The translations under genes were made by a program, and so were the position numbers. Below the pieces are notes generated by a model. That model saw nothing but the letters and a program-made list of their open reading frames with translations, did not search any database and had not been told where the DNA came from. This document shows, piece after piece, positions 12,152-23,500 of a stretch of 64,000 bases of DNA; the stretch's first letter is position 1; every line of letters starts with the position of its first letter. The stretch comes from Septoria linicola (lineage: Eukaryota > Ascomycota > Dothideomycetes > Mycosphaerellales > Mycosphaerellaceae), in assembly GCA_024114885.1 (NCBI GenBank), contig CP099428.1, forward strand, positions 1,488,001 through 1,552,000, read 5' to 3'.

Positions 12152-14210
12152 CTAGCCGGAAACGCTTGTCGCCGTGAACCTCGATATCATGTTTTCTAGG
12201 TTGCGCTCTCGCAGGACCGCCGCGTACTTGGGCTCGCGGAAGAATTTAGGCACAGAGTCCTGGGAAAAGTCAGCATTCTTCCGAGCGGTAGAAAAAAATA
12301 TGCAGCAACTCACGCTGGCCATAAGCTTGAAGACACTGCTCTGTGCCTGATCGAACAAGTCCGCGACTTCGTCCAGACTGCGAATCATCTGCTCGTCTTC
12401 TCCGACTGCGCGCGTCATTCGTGCAGCAAGTGCATTTCGTAGGTTGTGATCGATGTTCAGCTCGCACGGTGAGCCGGGAGCAAGGAATGCATTGTAGAGA
12501 GAATACGCAGACGCGAGGGTTTCCCTGATGACATCTGGCCTGGGTGTGGGAGAACCGCGTTTGGCCCGTTGGTAGTCGTCCAAAAACGCCTTGACCTCGG
12601 TGTAGAAAGAGAGGTTTTCTTCGCAATGCGTCTCACGAAGGTATTCCCTAAAAAGTAGTCGCAGAGCCGGATCGCGGATGATCACTGTCATGCGGTTGGT
12701 GTTCGAGTCACGCACTGGCACATTGGCAGCAGTCGGCCGGGCTGCGTTTGTCGCTGACTCGCCATGGGAGGATGTCGCAGGCGTGGGCACCCAGCCAGCT
12801 ACTTGCATTCCCTTCAACGTCACTGCATACTTGACATGCCTTGAAGCAGCGAACCGGGCAGCGTTCTGCTGGTCTGCGCCGAACGGCTCAATGAGACCGA
12901 TATGTAGGAATAGGTTGGCGAGTGTGAAGCCTTCTCGCTTGTTGACGGTTGTCGTGCAATCCATAAGCCAGTCGAACGCGTGCTTACCAGTGAACACATA
13001 ATGCGCCCTTTGGTCTTTTCGTGTGCTTTTGGCGCGTTCCATCTTGACCCCGGTGAGTCCGTTTGGAGACTCGTTCATTGAATCAGAGTCCGATGATGCT
13101 CCCTCGGCTTTCACATTTGGTCCAGAGTCGCCAGCAAATCGGCGGAAGAGTACGTTGACAGTGTCCGAGTCATGCATAATCTCATCCGTCTCTGGATCAC
13201 GCTCTAGGATGACCAGATTCATTCCATTGCGAGGCGAGTCCAACAATTCGTTGACGTGACGCTGATGAATGCCATTCCTTTGGCAGAAGCGATGAAGGAT
13301 GTGCATGCCCTTGGGTGTGAGCTGCCAGACTGAACTCCTTGAACTGAAATCGGTCCTGCCGTCCACCGACTCTATTATTCTCGCCTCCAAGAATCGTGCA
13401 CAGGTCGCTCGTGCCATTTCGCGCGCCATGGAAAAAGTCGTCGTCGTGGTCGTCGTTACTATCCTATCAGGTGCCTTGGGGTCCGGCATTCGATTCGATT
13501 GCGAAAACTTCAGCGAGCCCAAGTTCGTTATCGCTTCCTCGGTGGTAAATGTGTGGGGATATTTGGTGAATCGCACTCGGTGTGCCGTAAGTGGCAAGCT
13601 GACAATCAGGGTAGCAAATAAATCTTTGAAATCCTGCACATATCGTAAGTCTTGCATTCTCTGAATATACGCTGATGCAAAGGAGAAGAGCTAGCATGTC
13701 GACCATGCCAGCGTGGAATGTGGGTTGGGATTGACGGCGTGACATGCACGGAAAGAGAGGCAAACAACATACCCTAGTGTACGGCTGATCATCACCGGTC
13801 ATTTTGAGCAGTTTCGACGATGTTTGATGCATCATGCGTGGACTTCTGCGCAGGATGCGCTCGTATGCTTCAGTGTCTTGATATTCTTCTCCGTCTGCTC
13901 TGTCACGTTCCATCCACGTTGCAGCGTCTTCACGGCTTGGTTTGTCGTCGCTGGACTTTATAATCGACTTGGAATCGTCCGTGAGTGCTGTCTCAGACGA
14001 GGTGTTAGACCGCGTCGAAGCGTTAGAGCGCTTGTGGTGCGATCCGACGTCAGAAGGCGAGACAGGCACTCGTTCGAGTGTCTCGCCTTGGGGCTGGACG
14101 TCAATGGACTGTACGATCCCGCGAAGTCGCTGACGGCTAAAGGAAGCCAGACGGGAGTGAGCTTTGCTCTTGACCGTCGACGGGATCGCTTGCTGCTGCC
14201 GGGAATCCAC
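12152..14210 (-). CDS. flbA: Regulator of G-protein signalling, DEP-RGS, FlbA/Sst2 type (3 exons)
   Basis: RGS protein of 630 aa. By family knowledge it speeds GTP hydrolysis on a Gα subunit and so damps G-protein signalling; the FlbA/Sst2/Rgs1 group controls conidiation and pheromone response. Exons are 14210-13773, 13660-12314 and 12259-12152. Intron 1 (112 bp) is GTATGT..TTCAG. Intron 2 is 54 bp (12260-12313, GTGAGT..CCCAG) and has no stop. Removing it restores the usual 'LMAS-DSVPKFF' join inside the RGS domain. The N-terminal ~145 residues are polar and Ser-rich. Next come a DEP-like region starting 'DFKDLFATLIVSLPL', a second DEP region ('HYVFTGKHAFDWLMD'), and the RGS box ('LLFREYLRETHCEENLSFY..' through 'VLRERNLENM'). 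The ATG at 14210 opens a good frame, but an upstream start is not excluded. Confidence 0.88.
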
Positions 14211-17200
14211 CTTGTCGACAGGAATGGTGATTGTAGGTATGTATCGTAGGTGCAGACAGAACGTCTTATGGCGTTCGTCTCTAGAGTATTATGGAAGGAT
14301 TGAGGATGAAGCAAGCAGTTTGTATACTTGCGGTTACTGCTACTGCTGCTGTCGGCAAAGTCGTGTTTGAGAGATGGATGCTACGTCAGGATGGGTGCAT
14401 GCGATCGACTCGTGGCGGGCACCTCGTGGGCCTTGGCTGCCTTTGTCAACGCGGTCGTGGAATGCGTGTGGTGTGGAATGCGGGATGTGCCAGTATATGC
14501 TGGGTCGGCGGCGGATATCATGGCAGTCTTGTACAAGTCGCAGATGAGCGGGCCGGGAGATGCTAACAAGGGTATGCCTCTAGCTAAGAGTGCTATGACC
14601 CCAGTGCTTGCACCCAACCTGGCGCAGTCATCTTGTACTGATCGTCGTGCACAGGACGCCGGCAGGCTAGGATAACTCGTGGGCAGTGACCAATGCGAAT
14701 CCACCGGCCCTGCACCACAAACTAGGGCGGCACGTCGTGCTCGGCAAAAGCGCTGGGACTAAAAAACTCCTCCCTTGGCCGGCACCATGGCACACACCAT
14801 CTCTGTGGCCAAAATCTCGTTTGCTCACGTTGGGCGAGCTGGGCTGCCCAGCTCCGGACAGGTCTGCTCAGACCTGGGCATCATCTCTCCCTCAGCATTC
14901 TCACAGTCTGACAGGTCCTGGTGCGCACGCGTGGCAGCAGAGACAGCATACAAGTTCCCGTGCTCGTGTTTGACACACCGTCACCACGGCATCGTGGACA
15001 GCGATAGCAGTCTCACACACACGGCTCTGCTTGGCCGCCGTGCTGTCCGTCGGCTTTGTTCTCTGTCCACCCAGGCGTTTCACCATACACGCAAGCATCA
15101 TTGTTCACGCTACGTAGGTCGCCCATGCGCATTATTGGGTCCAGCATCCCTCGCCGGCAGCCACGCTCTTCAACCATGGATCAGTCAGCTTTCCTTTGTC
15201 TTACTGCCTCACCCGTCCGCTCTGGCGGCATGCTGAGAAACAAACATCGTGGGACGAAAGGACGAAAGCGTTGGTTCGACAGGCAGTGTTCTCAGGGAAA
15301 CGCATTCCTGACGCATGTTGACGGTCCTGTCTGGCACATGGCTTGACATGCTCCCTCCAGCAGGAGCCGCGAGACACGCCGTTAACACGTGCGCACAATC
15401 GCCCGGTTGATGACTCGCTGCCGCTTTTGTGAGTACACATCGGTTTCCGCACACACACATAGAGTCTGAGCTTAAACGTGGCTGAAGCGCGGAAATGCTG
15501 TCCGAAAACAACTCCTCGCTGCTGCACTGGGCCACGTTGATATGACGCTGTACCAAAGCTATTACTACAGCCAATTCGCAACGTGACTAAAGTTTAGCGC
15601 ATACCGCTCAGGAGCCGTATAGCTATACTGCTTTCTGCACAAACCCTTTCCTCCTCTGCCCAATTGCTCGCTCCTGACCCAATTTATCGAGGTAGCTTTA
15701 GGCTTGATGTAACCTCACCTGTTTCGCTCAGCGGAATGGGACAGATCGTGCGACTCTATTGACTGGTCCTGATATTATTGCTTCACTTCGCATTTGCTAC
15801 CGTCTCCTTTCACCCGCTCGTGCCGCCAAATCTTCGGTTTCCTCATCATGCTGATGTGATGATGAACAGCATGGTCGCCTCGTGGCACGACAACGTGACG
15901 ACCACCTACGATTCGGCAAACGAATCTCGGCTATGACAACGCCTGGTCTGCATGGAATGTCGACTTTTGACCGAGGTGTGTTTAACGTTTAGTCTTTTGG
16001 AGGGAGGCTGCCACGTGGGACGGTTACTCTCACCATGCTGGGCGCCGTGTGGCGCTCTCAAAACCGCCAACTCTGCATACCTTGTGTCTGGCTCATCGGA
16101 TGGCCTTGCTTTGACTCCGCACTCAACGTTCTTCAAGTAGCACCTGCTGTGTGCCCAGCATCGAGATCTGTGGTTACATGGCACTGGAAAAACTCCGTTC
16201 GACGATGGGGGAAAGACTCATAGCCGACAGCCGCGTCGGCGCATGATCTACGCCACTAGAAGACGCTTCGAATTTCCTGGCCTTCTGGGCTGAGAGCCAC
16301 ATCTTCCATACAGATCGCACTTATGTAATGCGTCAAACTCCTGAGCTGGGAGGCTACTCGTTTCATCGGCGTTGAATCAACCTCATATTGACTTTGGCCG
16401 ACGACTGCAAAGAATGGGCGGTTTAGCATGTTCACTAGATGCGCCCAAAACTCGCCGTCATACGATCAAAAATGCCAAGTGCCAAAGTGCCATATCGCCG
16501 AATCGGGAAGGTACATTTACGGTGTCGTGACTGAGATATGGACAACAATGTGGACCGATATCGCTGGTCGTCTTGCTCACAGCTCTTGCCTCTCAACACA
16601 TGCGATGAAGGACTATCGAAGAATGCTCGCCAAACGCACAACGCACAAGTTCTCTAGTCACGGCATAATCCTGCAGGACAGTGCTTGCGCCGAGCAGCAC
16701 ATCCCTACGGCCTCGTGTCTCGAGCTTGACCTGCAGTCGCCCGCTTCCGTCGTGCAGCTCATACTCTATTGCGACAATCCGATGACAACAGGAATGTGGA
16801 TATCTCGGTCCAACTGAGCACAACAGCATGACTCGCGTGCGAGCATGTCCGTGAGACTGCAGGAGCGAAGGTGCACGACTCTCCACGTTATTGGCATCCG
16901 CTCGGAGATTTCTTCTCTACCTGCTCTAGCCCTCGATGTAATATTGGTTGCCGTTGAAATGCGAAAGGCACGTTGCTGTAGGATGCGATTTGTCCTCGAC
17001 CAAAAATAGTGAAACGGGCGCGGCAAGTCTTCTGCTCAGGATCAGCCACCAAGCCCTGCTTGAGGTCTCGCTCGGAACATGCCTGCCCTGGACGAGGTCA
17101 ACGACGTTCCAGACACAACTATCGAAGCGCTGGTAAACCCATCATTCCCCATTCTATCACATGTACCACAGTACTCTTCAGCAGGACCAGGCTGCTGTCC

Positions 17201-20200
17201 AGACCTCATACCTCCGTACGACACTCTGAACTATTGTGCAAGCGGCACGTCCAATGCTAACGGGCGTCAAACCGTCTGCCGCCTACTATCTTGTGGCTTG
17301 CCGCTGAGACTAGACTTTTCGATGTCGGCTTTTTATGCCACGTGTCTCTCAAGCGCTAAAAGGCGCCAGCAGGAAGCCAAGGAGTCACCTTAACTCCATC
17401 GTGAGATGCTATGCCAATAATGGCAGGTCCATCTACGATGTGGACCTTGACTTGATTGGCGGTGGATCGGGCTGCTGGACATCTTCGAAAAAAATGCCAC
17501 CATTCTGCACGATGCCGAGTCGCAGATTGAATGGAGCCGTGAGATTTTATCCTTGCCAGCCACGTGGTGTGGTCGCACATTGAACATGCAGACCATGGGA
17601 ATGTGAAGCGTCAGGCCAGATTTATTTGACCAACGCATGCGCTCGACGACAGCGCGTCTCGCTCACTCCTAGCTGGCTTCGGAAACTCGTCCCACGAGAT
17701 CTCTGCTCCCAAACGGATGTCCTTACATCTCATCAACCGCGGTGGTCGGCAACGACGGACCTTTCCATATTTCACTATCCATGCATGGTAGCACGAGACG
17801 ACACGCGAAAAGCAAACAACCATGGGTTTGCTTCATGAGACGCAGCTTCCGTGGTCCTCGCGACGCGATACCCCTCACCGTCGCCACGAGGCAAGCGAAG
17901 TGCTTGCGACATGTCTGCGAGATAGATCAGTGCGCGTACGGCCCGATCTTCTGCCGAATTGACAAACGAGACGGCCGACTGAATCCTAGGAGGCTACGAG
18001 GTCGCCTGATTCAGATCGCGTCGGCGATTGCGAAATATCTCCAGGATCGGACTTCATTCGGACCGTAACCCAGGAAGCCGCCGACCAGGCAGCAACATTC
18101 ATCCGCCGTGCGATTACGGCCTCATCGCGTTGCGAACCTGAAACAGACGACACAAAAGACGTGAAGAAATATCATCAGCTGAGGTCCTGCTCGGCATAAT
18201 TGACGAAAACTGGAGATGATCATTACCCCTCTCACGGCTAACTCTTGCGAACCCACCAACTGCAATGAATCATCACGCTGACGCCGAAACTACTGACGTC
18301 CTCATAGCACATGCTCAGCGCGCATCGAAGCGAGGCATCTCAGCAGCGCACTTCACGTGGCATCACGCACAAGGGCGGAGTAACAGATATCGAGCCTCGC
18401 TACCAGCAAACCTTCTTGTTCCTTTGACAGCCTGCGACTCTCCACCTCGTGTTCACTCACAGCCTGTGCTTGGCTTGCTTATGTACATGTAGCTTCAACA
18501 AGCAGTTGTCCGAGATCTACTGCACTAGTTGCATGGGCTACTCGACCTGAGCCAACCAGAGCAGCCAGTGAGCTCAGTCGCAGCAACGATGCCGTTATCA
18601 GGAGGGCAGACCATGCATCTCCAGAGAGGGCCGAGGACCAATGATCACCGCAGTTACGCGTCGTCTGAGGGTTCTCCAAGCTTGCGAGCAGATTATCTCA
18701 TTGCTGCGACTGATGACTCGGACCCAAGTGCGGGCAGCCTGAGACGGAGGATTCTCCTAAAAGTGCCAAGGCGAGACGACCATTGACAGTACTCATGCAT
18801 CCTAGCATTGTGCTCCGTGACTTCATGTGGACCACGCCCACAGCTGCCGGCTCGAAGCACCTCAGCTCGAGCACTTGTCCAATTACTGGTGCTCCGAAGC
18901 CGATGCACTCGTTATGGGCCATGCGACGATCATTTCCTCCTTCAATGGGAGATGATTAATAGTGCCTGCCAGCTCTCCGATGCAGCAATCGGTATTCTGC
19001 GTCCGAGTAGCAGCGTAGACCAGCTCCAACTCGCTTACAGCTGGGAGGACTCACGACTGAGGTGAAGCACGGTCCGGTCGTATCGCAAGAAGTCGTGGCA
19101 ATAGTATGTCACTACACACGACTCGATAAGCAACAAGGTCTGGGAAGTGAAGATCGTCGGTGATAATTGACTCAAGCTAGCAGTTCTGGGCAAGCAGATA
19201 CGGCTCTGCATGACTGGCGTCATCCTCAGCACGAGCAGCACTGCAGCAGCACGTCTTCGCAGGACGTGCCTACCACTGGTAACATGGCACACATCTCCAG
19301 ATGTTGGCAGACGGTGCGGATTTCAACCGCACACCGCTCAACATCGCGTACGCGGGCCATCTATGAAGGTTCAGCTAAGCATTACACGACGGCTCCGTCC
19401 GAGCTCGGCAGTTCGATGCAAGCACAAGCTATGTTGTTGCATCTCCGTAGACAGTACATCCTCTCACACAGCTTCACGGAAGTTCTTGTAACCAGAATCA
19501 TACGATGGTGCTCGAAGAGCTGAAATTGGCAACAACCAGCATCAACCCTTGCACACATCAGGACCAGCCTGGACCGTCCTTTTCTGTGCATCGCTTATGT
19601 ACAGCCTGCCTGTCTGCCTCGTGTCGATCACTTCTGCGGCGATCAGGATGCGTATGGCCACAGCTCCGGCTTGCTTGACCTCAGATCAAACAGAAGCCTG
19701 TGTGTGCGTGCGCAGCTGATGGTCGAGAATGATGCGGCTGCAATCTACCTGGAGCTCATCCTGGAATCATCAGGCCCTTGGGCGCGTGGCATGGGATTGC
19801 ACATTGATTGGAGTGGCCGTATGTGCGCTGCGGAACGGACGCCAATGTTTCCGACATCAAGACCTGTGCCAGCGCTGGTCTGACTACACGTGCAAAAATG
19901 GATCGTAGCTCAACGCTGTCGTGCCTTTGGCTGTGTTGCACGCAACAATTGCACATCGATGAGAAGCGCTGTCCTGCTCAGATGATGCTCACTGCTAAAT
20001 GTGTAAAGGCGTCTTGCTACAAAGTAAGTCCTCGAGGATTTGACAACGAGTCTCTAGAACGCATCACGTTCACGCCGCTTGAGCTGGACACTGAATGCGA
20101 TATGCCTTGAATTATGTCAAATAATTAAACCACCAGCTTAAACGAAGTCCGGCACCGTCATGGCCTGCCTGTGGCTAGCAGCGAGGACATGTGTTGCGTG

Positions 20201-20537
20201 ATCATCAAGAGCTGCTTCTAGTATCCGTGACCGCCAGCTGTCCAAGCAGACATTCAATCTAGCCGTTTCGAACTCCTGGTATGCCTTAGAAGGTAGTGAG
20301 AATGCGTCACACAGCACGCCTGTGTGTGAAATAGAACACCTGGCTCGCACTGATTCCGAGAGCAGTGAAGTAACGCTCTTGTAGCCACATTCCAGGTAGA
20401 GTATATCCTCAGCGCGACACTACATTACACCTACTCATCTTCAAAGACTCAATTACAGTACGAACAATGCTTATCATATACACAGATCCAACTTTCTCAA
20501 CCATCGCTCACGCGCTGAGCCACTCTTACTCATCTAC
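14211..20537. other. 6.3-kb stretch without a supported gene
   Basis: Normal base composition, no RIP signature, and many ORFs of 60-150 codons on both strands, none with a recognisable domain or convincing splice pattern. The right end (20138-20350, minus) has a slightly protein-like ORF just downstream of the NRPS-like gene. The left part is probably the long upstream region of the RGS gene. Non-coding RNA or a degenerated gene cannot be excluded by eye. Confidence 0.5.
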
Positions 20538-23500
20538 TCACTCCACCCCTCTCTTACCTCTCCCTTCCCTTCCCAACTCGGCAAGAGCCTCCTCCAACAT
20601 CCCCAGCATACCACCCAACTTCTTCCGACTCTGCACACTACTCTTGGTTCTGATCTCAACTCCAACCCTGCCATATATCATCGCCTTACCCTCCACCCAC
20701 ACAGCATTACTCCTCGGCACACCCTCACCTCGGCCCAGAAATTTTATCGCCACTTCTCCTCTTTCACCATCATCGCCAGTAATCTGTTGTTGCTGCGGCA
20801 GGAAAGAAGTGACGAGGCCGAAGTCAACGCCCACACCCGAGTTGTTGTTACTGCCATCCTTGCCATTGCCATCGCCCAGGACAGTCAAAGCATTGTCATT
20901 CGCCACACTCTCGAAGTCCACATGTTCGTGCTGTAGTCCGGCCATGTACTGCTCCGCGACTTGGCCCATAATTGAAGTTCTTGGCTCAAGACGGACGCGC
21001 ACAGGAACGAGGTTCTCGCAGGTGCCGACGACGTCTTGGAGATGTGTGGGGAGAGCGCTGCGGCCAGTGGCGTGACGGGCGAAGACGACTTCTCTGGTTG
21101 AACGAGAGAGGCGGGAGAGGAGCAGAGCGCAGGCGGCTGTGAAGATTGTGGAGGGGGTGTAGGATGATATGGAGGGGAGGGGGAGCGTGGTGCTGACGGA
21201 GATGATGGCACTTGGCTGAGATGGTGAAGACGGCGATTTCGGGATGAAGGTCATGGGTGCTCCGAGGAGGAGGTTCCGCCAGTAGGATTGACTGGAGGTG
21301 AGAGTTGAGGTATGGCGGAGGTAGTCGAGGAAGCTCGGGGCGCTGGGGAGATCGTCGCCGCTCAGAGCCTCAGACAGAGCAGAACTGAGTGAAGCCATGC
21401 TTGTCGTGTCTGTGACAGCCTGGCTGGTCCGGAGGATGATCCGCATATGTTTAGAGGCTTGGTGCAAGACGTAGATGCGCAGCAAGCTCCTGCCTAGAAC
21501 CACTGGCAACATTGAGTCCTTCTGCACGACCAACTTCGAGCTTTCTTCAAGCGTGCTTGTGACTTGATGAACCTCGATTGGAACGTCAACATTCGGCAGG
21601 AACGTCAAGTAGATGTTGTCCTCAATCTGCACAAAGACTGTGCGGAGGACATCGAAATGTTGCACCAGCTTTCGACAAGCATCGAGGACTTTGGCTTGAT
21701 CGAGTTCCGGCGACAAGTCGAATGCGTAATACTCCATACCCGTGAATTTGCGGTCTGACGAGCCTTGGAGCAATCTCTGCTGCTTCGCGGTGGCTTGCAT
21801 CAGTGCCATAGGAGTCGCAGAGAGCTCCTCCTTTCCATTAACCAGAATGCTAGATCTTCTTCTGTCCATGCTGTTGTGCGCCGTTGGCGGTGCAGCAGCA
21901 GAATCGCGGACGCTTGATGTTAACGACGCAAAGCTGGATTGAAACGTGCCCCTACGCATCTCAGACCAAGGCTGATTCATGCCCTCTGGAGCTACGATAG
22001 AGGCTCTGTGGAAGTGTTTGACGCTTTCTGCCATGTCCGCAAGTCTAGGCCGAGCAAGCACATCCGCTACAGCTACCGCCAGGCCCCAGTTCTGCGCTGC
22101 AGCTACCAGACGCATTGCGGCAGCTTCGTCTCCACCGAGCGTAAACCAGTCAGAGTTGGCCGTGATACTGGTACGGTCCTTGATGGACAGAACTTGTGCC
22201 CATAGTTGTTGAAGCTGAACTTCCAAGACAGTCATGGCCTGCGCTGGTCTGATAGCATGTTCCGCAGTGCGGTTCTCCGGGTCCTGTGACTTGCGCTCGG
22301 CGTTCTCGCGCAACTTCTTGCGGTCAATAGCGCCTGTGGCTGTTCGCGGGACTGCTCTGAGTGGCAAGAAGACGATTGGCACCATGTGAGATGGCAGGGA
22401 TTGCTTCAGCTTAGCTGCGAGCTCCTCGGCGATCTGTGCTGTTGTTCTTCCAATCGCAGCGGAATCGCTATTGTCGCCAGCAGGCATGATGAAGGCCGCC
22501 AGAACGGGAGCGGGCTGGCCCTGCGCAGAGATGACCTCTGCCACCACATCGTCCACCTTGGAGCCCAGGAGTCGACGCATTTGTTCTTCGACCTCGTCGA
22601 GATCAACACGGTGTCCCCTTATCCTCTTGATGCAGTCGCTCTGGTGGCCGGCAAATACGATAGTGCCGTTAGGCAAGTATCGTACGAGATCTCCAGTTCG
22701 ATAAAGTCGTCCTTGTCTGCCCACTACGTCGGGTCCGCCTTGAGCCAGAAACTTAGCTCGATCGATGAATGCGACTTTCTCCTTGCCATGATCGGTGTAT
22801 GCTTCGCCGACGAGTGGCGACTCGAGCCAAAGCTCACCCACCTCGCCAACTCCGCAAAGCTCGTCCGGATCTGATGTTGACACCACCCAAGTGTTCGTCG
22901 CTAGTCCCTTTCCAACACAACGTTCCTCATCAAGGACCTGACGCTCAGTAGCATAAGTTGCAACGATCGAACATTCAGCCATGCCGTAGACACTGACAAG
23001 CTTGACATGGGGCGGAAGCTCCAACTTGGGTGTAACTTCACCACTGACCACTAGTGTCTCGAGATCGATGGCTTGCGAGAGGTCAATGTTTTGTGCCGAG
23101 GCAGCAGTCGTGATGAGTGTGGTGGCTCGAAACTTGGAAAGCGAATCTGCAAGGTCGCCCTTGCGCTCTTCGTCCGAGGGTACGCAAAGACAGGCGCCGT
23201 TGGACAAGGCGAGAAGTTGATTGAGCCATGTCAGCTCAGAGCTGTAGGAATCGAGATCGTAGATCCGAGACCTGGCTATAATGCCAAAGAGCTGTGTTTG
23301 GTGCACTAGAGCAGTAGCGAAATTTTTGTGCGTAAGTGCGGTGAGCGATCGCGTGCCGTTGGGTATGAGGCACAGCCTGTCAGAGGATTGACATGAAGGT
23401 CGAGGCTCAACAGGCTCGATGTTCAAGCTCGCGAAGAAGTCTTCGTCCAAGGCCACAACAGCACAGTCGACCAGAAGTGTAGCCTGGGAAATAGTGTTCG

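Noticed and set aside
12259..12314. Treating the RGS ORF as unspliced at its 3' end
   Set aside because: The 54-bp insert has GTGAGT..CCCAG ends and breaks the conserved RGS helix sequence; removing it restores the family pattern.
14775..15236. 153-codon + strand ORF
   Set aside because: No domain, signal peptide or conserved pattern; similar-sized random ORFs occur throughout this region.
20138..20350. 70-codon minus-strand ORF downstream of the NRPS-like stop
   Set aside because: Looked like a possible last exon, but it does not resemble a carrier or thioesterase domain and no convincing splice pair joins it.
20467..21075. 202-codon + strand ORF rich in Ser/Pro/Leu
   Set aside because: Overlaps the last condensation domain of the NRPS-like gene in antisense; low-complexity shadow.
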